Positions 49,866-57,991 of a stretch of DNA of 64,000 bases are shown one piece after another. The stretch is from Variovorax sp037204085 (GTDB lineage: Bacteria; Pseudomonadota; Gammaproteobacteria; Burkholderiales; Burkholderiaceae_C). A program made the position numbers and the translations under genes. The stretch spans positions 310,001-374,000 of the forward strand of contig NZ_JBBCBW010000002.1 in NCBI RefSeq assembly GCF_037204085.1. The letters are read 5' to 3'. Under the pieces are notes generated by a model, which saw only the letters and a list, made by a program, of their open reading frames with translations, searched no databases and had not been told where the DNA came from. Position 1 is the first letter of the stretch. Each line of letters begins with the position of its first letter.

Positions 49866-50492
49866 ATGCCCGTTGAACTCTGGCTCGCCTTCGTGGCGGC
49901 ATCTGCCGTGCTCTTGATCATTCCCGGCCCGACCATCCTCACGGTGATCAGCTATTCCATGTCGCACGGCCGGCGCGCCAATGTGCCGCTGGTGGCGGCA
50001 GTGGCGCTGGGCGATTCGACGGCGCTGGTGGTTTCGCTGCTGGGCCTGGGTGCGCTGCTGGCCGCTTCGGCGTTCTGGTTCACGGTGGTGAAGTGGGCGG
50101 GCGGCCTGTACCTTCTGTACCTCGGCATCAAGCTGCTGCGCGCGGGCATCACGTCGTCCGAAGTCGCGGCGCCTGCCGCGCCCGATTCGCACTGGCGGCT
50201 GTTTGCCAATACCTACCTGGTAACGGCGCTCAACCCCAAGGGCATCGTGTTCTTCGTGGCGTTCCTGCCGCAGTTCCTGAGCCCTGCGGCCGACATGACG
50301 CGCCAGCTGTGGATGCTGGCGGTCACCTTCGTGGCCATGGCGGCGCTCAATGCCACGCTCTACGCCGTGTTTGCGGGATCGGCCCGCAAGCTGCTTTCGT
50401 CGCCGCGCGCGCAGCGGCGCTTCAACCTTGCGGGTGGTTCGCTGCTGAGCGCGGCGGGCGTGTGGGCGCTGCTCGCGCGCCGACCCGTCTGA
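49866..50492 (+). CDS. LysE/RhtB family amino acid exporter
   Basis: A 208-residue, six-TM protein. LIIPGPTILTVISYSMSHGRRA carries the LysE/Rht signature (PGP), and FANTYLVTALNPKGIVFFVAFLPQF is the second landmark (key part LNPKGIVFFVAFLPQF). These proteins export amino acids or related metabolites. A GGAG site precedes ATG 49866. It converges on the small lipoprotein gene with 18 bases between. Confidence 0.9.
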   Translation: MPVELWLAFVAASAVLLIIPGPTILTVISYSMSHGRRANVPLVAAVALGDSTALVVSLLGLGALLAASAFWFTVVKWAGGLYLLYLGIKLLRAGITSSEVAAPAAPDSHWRLFANTYLVTALNPKGIVFFVAFLPQFLSPAADMTRQLWMLAVTFVAMAALNATLYAVFAGSARKLLSSPRAQRRFNLAGGSLLSAAGVWALLARRPV

Positions 50493-50510
50493 GCCGCGCG
50501 CCAGCCCGCA

Positions 50511-50720
50511 TCAGCGATACGGGTTGTTCGGCCTGCGGTCGTAGCGGTTGGGCACCCCGTCGCCATCGCGGTCGCGGTCATAGCGGTTGGGCACGCCGTC
50601 GCGGTCTCGGTCGCCGCCGTAGTACTGGCCGCGCGGCGGAGGCGGACGGTCGTAAGGTGCAACCACGCAGCCGGCCAGAACAGCCGATGCGGCAAGCAGA
50701 ATGGCCAATGTCTTCTTCAT
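50511..50720 (-). CDS. Small lipoprotein with Asp-rich repeats, 69 aa
   Basis: A short protein with a lipoprotein signal (MKKTLAILLAASAVLAGC, Cys18 acylated). The mature part is mostly two copies of a DRDGVPNRYDR-type unit (GGDRDRDGVPNRYDR, then DRDGDGVPNRYDR). The DxDxDG pattern resembles thrombospondin type 3 or other calcium-binding Asp repeats. The start ATG 50720 has a GGAGAAA ribosome-binding site. The larger open frame that extends to 51242 is not real. Function unknown; outer-membrane anchoring is inferred. Confidence 0.75.
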   Translation of the reverse strand: MKKTLAILLAASAVLAGCVVAPYDRPPPPRGQYYGGDRDRDGVPNRYDRDRDGDGVPNRYDRRPNNPYR

Positions 50721-50991
50721 GATTTTCTCCTTGGAGTTTTCAAACGCGGCCTGCCTCCGCAAGCCGTCCTCTGCATTGAAGGCCACCTCCGTCTCGGGTG
50801 CGTATCCCGAATGACGCTCGGGCGTGAAGTTCGTTACCGGATGTGGAACCTTGCTGCGAACTTTGGCTGTAATTGCTGAGCAAGGGAGGCGGCGGCACGC
50901 CCGAGTCGGAGTAGGTGCAGTTCCCGTGGGCGCATCGCCGAGAATGGCGCGGCTTCGACATCTATTTGCCTGCCTCCAGTTCACGCCCCCC

Positions 50992-53283
50992 ATGCATCGC
51001 TCGTCATTTACCGCCAGCCATCTTGCCGCTGCATTGATCGTGGCAAGCTGCATGCAGCCGAGCCTGGCGTTTGCCGCCGGTGCGGTGAGCTTCGACGAGG
51101 TGAAGCGCGGGTTTCGCTCGTCGGACGCCGCGGTGCTCGACCGCAACGGCGAACTGCTGCAGCGCGTGCGCACCGATGCCACGGTGCGGCGCGGCCAATG
51201 GATTGCGCTGGCCGATGTGTCGCCGGCGCTGCGCATGGCCATGGTGCTGAGCGAGGACAGGCGCTTCTACGAGCACAGCGGCATCGACTGGCGCGCGGTG
51301 TCGTCGGCGGCGTGGGCCAACCTGTGGAACACCCGCACGCGCGGCGCCTCGACCATCACGATGCAGCTGTCGGGCCTGCTCGACGAAGACCTGCGCCGCG
51401 CCAACAGCGGGCGCACTTTCACGCAGAAGATCGGCCAGACGGTGGCGGCCACTCAGCTGGAGCGCAACTGGCGCAAGGACCAGATCCTGGAGGCCTACCT
51501 CAACACCGTGCCGTTCCGCGGCGAGATCGTGGGCATCGATGCGCTTTCGCGCACGCTGTTCGGCAAGGCACCGAGCGGGCTGGACGCGCGCGAGGCCGCC
51601 GTGGCCGCGGCGCTGGTGCGCGCGCCCAACGCCAAGCCAGCGCAAGTGGCACAGCGCGCATGCGAGGTCATGCGCGCGATGGAGCCGGGCCAGAAGATCG
51701 ACTGCGATGCGCTCGACATGTTCACCAGTGCGGCGGTGCAGCGGCGGGCGTTCGATGCGAACGAAGGCATTGCGCCGCACGCGGCTCGTCGCGTGCTGAA
51801 GGAACTGGGCGAGGCCGAAGCGACCGCAAAGCCCGCGGCGCCCGCGCGGCAAGCGGGCCCCAGGGAAGCCGCCGTGCGCACCACCCTGCGCGCGCCGCTG
51901 CAGCGCTTTGCGCTCGACGCGCTGCAGCGCCACCTGAAGGAACTGCGCGGCCGCCATGTGGAAGACGGCGCGCTGGTGGTGCTCGACAACGCGAGCGGCG
52001 AGGTGCTGGCATGGGTCGGCTCGTCGGGCCCGCTGAGCCAGGCGGCAGAGGTCGATGCCGTCACCGCGCTGCGCCAGCCGGGCTCCACGCTCAAGCCGCT
52101 GCTCTATGCACAGGCCATTGCCGAGAGGCGGCTCACCGCGGCATCGCTCATCGACGATTCGTCGGCGCAGATCAACACCGCCAGCGGCCTCTACATTCCG
52201 CAGAACTACGACCGGCAGTTCAAGGGGCCGGTGTCGGCGCGCACGGCGCTCGCCGCATCGCTCAACGTGCCGGCCGTGCGAACGCTGGTGATGGTGTCGC
52301 CCGAATCGTTCGCGCGGCAACTGCGCGCGGCCGGACTGCCGCTGCGCGAAAGCGGCGACTACTACGGCTACAGCCTCGCGCTCGGCAGCGCCGAGGTGTC
52401 GCTGCTGTCGCTCACCAATGCCTATCGCATGCTGGCGAACGGCGGGCGCCACGGGCTCACCACGCTCACGGCGCGCACGGCCGCGCCGCCGCCGGCCTCA
52501 TCGGCCAAACCCAGGGCCGCCGACAACACATCCGCCGCCGCAGCGCCCATGCTCGACCCGGCCGCGGCCTTTATCGTCGGCGACATCCTGTCCGACGCGA
52601 ACGCACGCACGCGCACCTTCGGGCTCGACAGCATTCTTTCGACGCGCTTCTGGACCGCCGTGAAAACCGGCACCAGCAAGGACATGCGCGACAACTGGGC
52701 CGTGGGCTGGTCGCAGCGCTACACGGTGGGCGTGTGGGTCGGCAACGCGAGCGGCGCGTCGATGTGGGACGTGAGCGGCACCAGCGGCGCGGCCCCGGTG
52801 TGGGCCGAGGTGATGCGCTTTTTGCACGCACGCGAGCCGAGCCGTGCGCCCAGGCCGCCCGCTGGCCTGGTCGAAGCGCGCGTGGCTTTCGGGCCCGGCG
52901 CCGACGGCAATCCGCTCGAAGCGGCGCGCAGCGAGTGGTTCCTGCAGGGCACGGAGCAGCCGCTCTTTGCGCTCGACACCGGCGCGGGCACGCCGGCGGC
53001 AAACACCGCGGCGGCGCGCATCATCGCGCCGGTCGACGGCACCATCATCGCGCTCGACCCGGACATTCCGCCCCTGCACCAGCGCGTGCGCTTCGAGTCC
53101 GAAGGCCGCGGCGTGCAATGGCGCATCGACGGCAAGCACTTTGCGCGCGGCAACAGCGCGCAATGGCTGCCCTGGCCGGGGCGCCACGTGATCGAACTCG
53201 TCGACGCGACGGGCAAGGTGGTCGACCAGCGCAGGCTCGAAGTGCGCGGCGCGGGCGTGGTCGCGAAAAGCGCCCGCCGATGA
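50992..53283 (+). CDS. pbpC: Penicillin-binding protein 1C
   Basis: A 763-residue bifunctional peptidoglycan synthase. The GT51 glycosyltransferase domain has the catalytic Glu in LSEDRRFYEHSG (E88) and GASTITMQL. The transpeptidase domain has all three motifs: STLK (S365), SLN (S423) and KTG (K558). A C-terminal BiPBP_C-like domain follows. An N-terminal membrane anchor or signal (LAAALIVASCMQ) is near residues 10-25. ATG 50992 (MHRSSFT) is chosen. E. coli pbpC is paired with the yfhM macroglobulin gene; here it is coupled to a TPM-domain gene and the macroglobulin is 12 kb upstream. Confidence 0.95.
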   Translation: MHRSSFTASHLAAALIVASCMQPSLAFAAGAVSFDEVKRGFRSSDAAVLDRNGELLQRVRTDATVRRGQWIALADVSPALRMAMVLSEDRRFYEHSGIDWRAVSSAAWANLWNTRTRGASTITMQLSGLLDEDLRRANSGRTFTQKIGQTVAATQLERNWRKDQILEAYLNTVPFRGEIVGIDALSRTLFGKAPSGLDAREAAVAAALVRAPNAKPAQVAQRACEVMRAMEPGQKIDCDALDMFTSAAVQRRAFDANEGIAPHAARRVLKELGEAEATAKPAAPARQAGPREAAVRTTLRAPLQRFALDALQRHLKELRGRHVEDGALVVLDNASGEVLAWVGSSGPLSQAAEVDAVTALRQPGSTLKPLLYAQAIAERRLTAASLIDDSSAQINTASGLYIPQNYDRQFKGPVSARTALAASLNVPAVRTLVMVSPESFARQLRAAGLPLRESGDYYGYSLALGSAEVSLLSLTNAYRMLANGGRHGLTTLTARTAAPPPASSAKPRAADNTSAAAAPMLDPAAAFIVGDILSDANARTRTFGLDSILSTRFWTAVKTGTSKDMRDNWAVGWSQRYTVGVWVGNASGASMWDVSGTSGAAPVWAEVMRFLHAREPSRAPRPPAGLVEARVAFGPGADGNPLEAARSEWFLQGTEQPLFALDTGAGTPAANTAAARIIAPVDGTIIALDPDIPPLHQRVRFESEGRGVQWRIDGKHFARGNSAQWLPWPGRHVIELVDATGKVVDQRRLEVRGAGVVAKSARR

Positions 53284-54683
53284 AGTCGGTCATCGGCGGG
53301 GTGCGGGCTCTGCGGCTCTGGTGGTGGTTGAGCCTGCATGTGGCTGCGCTGCTCGCGTGGCCCTTGCCGGCGCAAGCCAAGCCTGTGCCTATGCCACCGA
53401 TGCAGTCGCGCGTGGTCGATCTGACGAACACGCTGAAGCCCTCCCAAGCCGAAGCTTTGCGGCAGCAGATTGCATCCATCGAGAGCGAAACCCAGGCGCA
53501 GTTTGCGGTACTGATCGTGCCCACCACCGGGGAAGACTCGATCGAGCAGTACGCCACGCGTGTCTTCGCCGCCTGGAAGCTGGGCCGCGAGCAAGAAGAC
53601 GACGGCGTGCTGCTGCTGGTGGCGCTGAAAGACCGCCGCATGCGCATCGAGGTGGGCACGAGCCTGGAAGGCGCCATCACCGACATACAGGCCGCCCGCG
53701 TCATCGACGAGCAGTTGATGCCGGCCTTTCGCAGGGGCGAGTTCGCGGAGGGCATCGAGGCGACGCTGCGAGTGCTGTCGCAGCGGGCCGGCACGCAGCC
53801 TTCCATGATGATCGCCGAGCCGGACACGCCGGAGGACGAACAGCACACGCTGCAAGCGCAGGAAGAGCCGGATGAAAGCGCCCCCACCGGTGGTATGGGC
53901 CGCGTGACGCCTGCAGGCTGGGCCCTCTTCGGCGTTCTGCTCTGGAGCGTTGGCGTGGGCATCTGGCACAGCCGGCGGTCCGGCAAGCCGAAGCGCAGGC
54001 GCGCGGCCGCCCCGGCCCCGGATTCGTTCTCGCGCGCGCATTCCCACTGGAAGCTGTCGTTCGGCATGCTCATGGCCCCTGCGCTGGCGGCCGCCGTCAT
54101 CCTGCGCGAACCTGTGATGCTTTTCATGCTTGCGACGATGCCCGCCCCGCTCGGCTTCGGGCTGGGAATGGCCTGCGCTCGCTCGCGTACCGCGCGGCGC
54201 ATTACCGCCGCCGCGGTGCTGCTGATCGTGCTGCTCGTCGTGGCGGCCCGCAGGGTGGGAGCGGACGTGCTGCTGCAGGGTGCCATGTACCTGTTCGCCG
54301 CCATGATCGGCCTTGCGTTCGCCTCGGGCGTGGCGTTCGGCATGCGCAATGCCTGGCGCGCAAGCTTCGCCAGCTTCGGTTTGCGCCTTCTCTTCGTGCT
54401 CGGTGCCATGGCCGCGATGAGTGCGACGGCCTTCCAGGGCATTGCAGAGGACACGATGTGGATGCCGCTCACGTTGGTGGCTGTGGTGACATCGGCATTC
54501 GCCTTTCTTCCGCTCGCCTTCGGCAATGGGAGCGGCGCGGGCCGCGTTCGCTACAGCTCGAGCGACAGTGGCTGGAGCGGCAGCAGTTCCTCCAGCAGCT
54601 CTTCTTCCTCGTCGTCGTCTTCGTCATCTTCATCGGGCGGCGGCGGCTCCAGCAGCGGCGGCGGGGCATCCGGCAGCTGGTAG
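53280..54683 (+). CDS. TPM-domain membrane protein (YgcG-like) with Ser/Gly tail
   Basis: A 467-residue protein. A signal segment (LWWWLSLHVAALLAWPLPAQA) is followed by a TPM/Repair_PSII domain (VVDLTNTLKPSQAEALRQQ, FAVLIVPTTGEDSIEQYA, RRMRIEVGTSLEGAITD; about residues 40-165). Then come several transmembrane segments and a Ser-run, Gly-run C-terminus (GGGGSSSGGGASGSW) typical of this family. TPM proteins are linked to membrane-protein or envelope maintenance. ATG 53280 overlaps the pbpC stop by four bases, so the two are coupled. Confidence 0.85.
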   Translation: MKSVIGGVRALRLWWWLSLHVAALLAWPLPAQAKPVPMPPMQSRVVDLTNTLKPSQAEALRQQIASIESETQAQFAVLIVPTTGEDSIEQYATRVFAAWKLGREQEDDGVLLLVALKDRRMRIEVGTSLEGAITDIQAARVIDEQLMPAFRRGEFAEGIEATLRVLSQRAGTQPSMMIAEPDTPEDEQHTLQAQEEPDESAPTGGMGRVTPAGWALFGVLLWSVGVGIWHSRRSGKPKRRRAAAPAPDSFSRAHSHWKLSFGMLMAPALAAAVILREPVMLFMLATMPAPLGFGLGMACARSRTARRITAAAVLLIVLLVVAARRVGADVLLQGAMYLFAAMIGLAFASGVAFGMRNAWRASFASFGLRLLFVLGAMAAMSATAFQGIAEDTMWMPLTLVAVVTSAFAFLPLAFGNGSGAGRVRYSSSDSGWSGSSSSSSSSSSSSSSSSSSGGGGSSSGGGASGSW

Positions 54684-54727
54684 CTGCAATCCCCTGCTTG
54701 CGACTGCGGCATTGAAGCCGGCGGACA

Positions 54728-54750
54728 ATTCATCCAATGATTCAATGAAT
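54728..54750. promoter_or_regulatory. 23-bp near-palindrome upstream of the FadR-type gene
   Basis: ATTCAT and ATGAAT frame an inner AAT-G-ATT, so nine of eleven base pairs are symmetric about a central G. It lies 17 bases before the ATG at 54768. The shape suits a dimeric winged-helix regulator, so autoregulation by the FadR-type protein is likely. Confidence 0.55.
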
Positions 54751-54767
54751 AGGCCTTTCTGATACAT

Positions 54768-55448
54768 ATGCTGGCCCAAGCACCCCGAACCTCCCTTGCC
54801 GACAGCGCAGCCAACAGCATTCGCGCCGAAATCTCGGCCGGCCGCTGGGCCGTCGGTTCGCGCATTCCCGTCGAGCCACAACTCGCACTGCTCCTGGGCG
54901 TGAGCCGCGGCACCGTACGCGAAGCCGTGAAAACGCTGGTCTCGCGCGGGCTGCTCGAAGTGCGGCAGGGCTCCGGCACCTATGTGCGCTCCGGGTTCGA
55001 TCCTTCAGCCAACTTGCAGAAAATGCGGCGCGCGAGCCTGCGCGACCAGTTCGAGGTGCGCCGCGCGCTCGAGGTAGAAGCCGCCCGGCTTGCCGCCGTG
55101 CGCCACACCGCCAAGGACCTGCGCAACCTGAGGGCCCTGCTCGACCAGCGCGGCTCGCCGGACGCAAGCGACGGTGGCGCGAGCTTCATCCAGCGCGACC
55201 TGGATTTCCACCTGGCGATCGTCGACGTTTCGGGCAACCTGGCGCTGGCGGAAACCTGCCGCTTCATTACCGGCTACATCAAGGACACCATCGGCAGTTC
55301 AATCGGCACCAGCCTGCCGGAACCTGACCAGGCGGCGCACGAATCCATCGTCGAAGCCATTGCCAGCCGCGACCCCGACCGCGCCGCGGAAGCGGTTCGC
55401 GCCTTCATGGCGCCCATGCTTCACGCACTGTCGAAAGCCGAGCCATGA
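54768..55448 (+). CDS. FadR/GntR-family transcriptional regulator
   Basis: A 226-residue regulator. The N-terminal GntR winged helix is around residues 15-75 (GSRIPVEPQLALLLGVSRGTVREAVKTL; key part VSRGTVREAV, then GLLEVRQGSGTYV). The C-terminal FCD effector domain has the metal or ligand residues in RDLDFHLAIVD and HESIVEAI. It is followed ten bases later by a CynX-like transporter gene, which it probably regulates. A palindromic candidate operator lies just upstream. Confidence 0.92.
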   Translation: MLAQAPRTSLADSAANSIRAEISAGRWAVGSRIPVEPQLALLLGVSRGTVREAVKTLVSRGLLEVRQGSGTYVRSGFDPSANLQKMRRASLRDQFEVRRALEVEAARLAAVRHTAKDLRNLRALLDQRGSPDASDGGASFIQRDLDFHLAIVDVSGNLALAETCRFITGYIKDTIGSSIGTSLPEPDQAAHESIVEAIASRDPDRAAEAVRAFMAPMLHALSKAEP

Positions 55449-55458
55449 AGGGCATTCG

Positions 55459-56739
55459 ATGAGCGCGGTGCCTTTTTCCACCAACCGGGCCGCCGGCGAA
55501 CTGCTGATCGACGCCGAGGCGGACAGCATGCCCGCGCCGCACCCCACGCCGGCGCCGAGCCTGGCCCGCCGCATCCTGCTGGGCGCGAGCGTGGTGCTGA
55601 TTGCCTTCAACCTGCGGCCGGTGTTTGCCAGCCTTTCGGTGATGCTGCCCGAAATCATGGCGGCCACCGGCCTTTCGGCCACCGCCGCGAGCCTGCTGAC
55701 CACCCTGCCGATCGTCTGCCTGGGCGTGTTCGCGCCGCTGGCGCCGGGCCTGGGCCGGCGCTTCGGCACCGAGCGCACGCTGCTCGGCTGCATGGTGCTC
55801 ATTCTGGTGGGCACAGCGCTGCGCGGCACCGGCAACATTCCGCTGCTGTTCCTGGCCTCGGCCGTTGCGGGCAGCGGCATCGCGGTGTCGAACGTGCTGC
55901 TCTCGGGCCTGGTGAAGCGCGACTTCGCCGGACAGGCGGCGCTGATGATGGGCCTCTACACCATGGCGGTGTGCGGCGGCGCGGCCAGCGCGGCCGGGCT
56001 CACGGTGCCGCTCGAACATGCATTGGGCGGCGGCTGGACTTCCGCGCTGGCCATGTGGGCGCTGCCGGCCCTGCTGGTCACGCTGATCTGGGCGCCGCAG
56101 GCCCTGCCGCTGAAGCCGGTGGCAAGCGAATCGGGCTTTACCGTGCGCGGGCTCTGGCGCGACCGCCTGGCTTGGCAGGTCACGTTCTTCATGGGTCTGC
56201 AGTCGGCCCTTGCGTACATCGTGATGGGCTGGCTCGCGCCCATCCTGCGTGAGCGCGGGTTGGGCGGCGAAACCGCCGGCTACGTGGTGTCGCTCGCCGT
56301 GATGACGCAGGTGGTGACCTGCCTCGTCGTTCCCGCCGTGGCGGTAAGGCTGCGCAACCAGCGCGGCCTGGCCGTGGGGCTGGCCCTGCTCACCCTGGCC
56401 GCCATGCTGGCGATGCTGTTCGCGCCGCTCTCCGGCGTTTGGTTCTGGGCCGTGCTGCTGGGCATTGCGCAAGGCGGCACCTTTGCACTCGCGCTCACCT
56501 TCATGGTTCTGCGCTCGCCCGATTCGCATGTGGCGGCGCACCTCTCGGGCATGGCGCAGGGCGTGGGCTACATGGTGGCCGCGTGCGGCCCGCTGCTTGC
56601 CGGCCTGCTGCACGGCTGGACCGGGAGCTTCCGCGCATCGTCGTGGCTCTTCATCGGGCTGGGCATTGCGCTGGTGATTGCGGGCCTCGGCGCGGGGCGC
56701 ACGATGCATGTGGGCGCGGTAACGGTTCCCCGGCGCTGA
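55459..56739 (+). CDS. MFS transporter, CynX/NimT family
   Basis: A 426-residue, 12-TM MFS protein. FNLRPVFASLSVMLPEI, CLGVFAPLAPGLGRRFGTER and the second-half MGWLAPILRERG segment match the CynX (cyanate) and NimT (2-nitroimidazole) family. The true substrate is not known. ATG 55459 is ten bases after the FadR-type regulator stop. It converges on the M20 peptidase gene with a 17-base gap and may export or import a compound processed by that operon. Confidence 0.85.
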   Translation: MSAVPFSTNRAAGELLIDAEADSMPAPHPTPAPSLARRILLGASVVLIAFNLRPVFASLSVMLPEIMAATGLSATAASLLTTLPIVCLGVFAPLAPGLGRRFGTERTLLGCMVLILVGTALRGTGNIPLLFLASAVAGSGIAVSNVLLSGLVKRDFAGQAALMMGLYTMAVCGGAASAAGLTVPLEHALGGGWTSALAMWALPALLVTLIWAPQALPLKPVASESGFTVRGLWRDRLAWQVTFFMGLQSALAYIVMGWLAPILRERGLGGETAGYVVSLAVMTQVVTCLVVPAVAVRLRNQRGLAVGLALLTLAAMLAMLFAPLSGVWFWAVLLGIAQGGTFALALTFMVLRSPDSHVAAHLSGMAQGVGYMVAACGPLLAGLLHGWTGSFRASSWLFIGLGIALVIAGLGAGRTMHVGAVTVPRR

Positions 56740-56756
56740 GGCCGGCGCACCACCCG

Positions 56757-57941
56757 CTATCGCAGGTAGCTCTCGGCAAGCATCGCCCAGTAAGCCGCGC
56801 CGATCGGCAGGTTGCTGTCGTTGAAGTCGTAGCCCGGGTTGTGCACCATGCAGCCGCCGTGCTCGCCTGTCGCGCCGTTGCCGATGAAGAGATAGCAGCC
56901 GGGCTTCTTCTCGAGCATGAACGCGAAGTCTTCGCTGCCGGTAACCGCCGGGCCCTGCGGCTCCACGTGTTCGGCGCCCACCAGCTCGCAGCCGATGCGG
57001 CGTGCGAACTCGGTTTCTTCGGGTGTGTTCACCAGCACAGCGTAGCCCTTGCGGTAGTCGACCTGCGCCTTCACGCCAAAGCTTTCGGCCTGGGCCGTGA
57101 CGATGGCCTTCAGGCGCTTTTCGAGCAGCACGCGCACTTCGCGGTTGAGCGAACGCACGCTGATCTCGAGCACCGCCGTTTCGGGAATCACGTTGTTGGC
57201 CTTGCCCGAGTGAATGGCGCCCACGGTCACGATGGCCATCTCTTGCGGATCGGCATTGCGCGAGACGATGGTCTGCAGCGCCATCACGATGCTCGACGCG
57301 GCAACGATCGGGTCGGCCGTGCGGTGCGGCATGGCGCCGTGGCCGCCCACACCGGTGAGCGTGACGGTGGCGTAGTCCGACGAGGCCATGGCCGCGCCCT
57401 CGCGAAACACCAAGTCGCCTTGCCGGCGCCCCGGCGAGTTATGCATGGCATAGACCGCATCGCACGGGTACTTTTCGAACAGGCCGTCTTCCATCATCTT
57501 CACGGCGCCGCCCATGCCCTCTTCGGCCGGCTGGAAGATGAGGTTGAGCGTGCCCGAAAACTCGCCGTGCTGCGCGAGGTACTTGGCCGCGCCGAGCAGC
57601 ATGGCGGTGTGGCCGTCATGCCCGCACGCGTGCATGATTCCGGGGCGTCCGCTGCGGTAGGCAAGACCTGTTTTCTCCTCGATGGGCAATGCGTCCATGT
57701 CGGCGCGAATGCCGATGGCGCGCGTTCCGCTGCCGCGCTTCAGGCGGCCCACGAGCCCCGTCACGCCCAGGCCGCGCTCCACCTCGTAGCCCCAGGCGGT
57801 GAGGCGCTCGGCCACCAGGTCGCTGGTGCCGAATTCCTCGAAACCGAGCTCTGGGTTCTGGTGGATCTGCTGGCGCACCGTGACGAATTCGGCGGCATTC
57901 TTTCTCATGTACTCGAGGTAGTGCTGGGCGCTTTGAGGCAT
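56757..57941 (-). CDS. M20 family amidohydrolase (HipO-like)
   Basis: A 394-residue metallohydrolase. Metal-site segments are visible: IMHACGHDGHTAMLLGAA (Cys/His/Asp), FQPAEEGMGGAVKMM (Glu-Glu), and MHN near residue 165. The dimerisation region GVGGHGAMPHRTADPI is typical of N-acyl-amino-acid or hippurate hydrolases (HipO, ILL1). It is the last gene of the minus-strand peptide-uptake operon, 50 bases after the M81 gene. It could cleave N-acyl or dipeptide amides once imported. Confidence 0.92.
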   Translation of the reverse strand: MPQSAQHYLEYMRKNAAEFVTVRQQIHQNPELGFEEFGTSDLVAERLTAWGYEVERGLGVTGLVGRLKRGSGTRAIGIRADMDALPIEEKTGLAYRSGRPGIMHACGHDGHTAMLLGAAKYLAQHGEFSGTLNLIFQPAEEGMGGAVKMMEDGLFEKYPCDAVYAMHNSPGRRQGDLVFREGAAMASSDYATVTLTGVGGHGAMPHRTADPIVAASSIVMALQTIVSRNADPQEMAIVTVGAIHSGKANNVIPETAVLEISVRSLNREVRVLLEKRLKAIVTAQAESFGVKAQVDYRKGYAVLVNTPEETEFARRIGCELVGAEHVEPQGPAVTGSEDFAFMLEKKPGCYLFIGNGATGEHGGCMVHNPGYDFNDSNLPIGAAYWAMLAESYLR

Positions 57942-57991
57942 CGTGGTCTCGTGTTGCGAATGGGTGGGTGGATGGATGACGGAAGGTCGGC

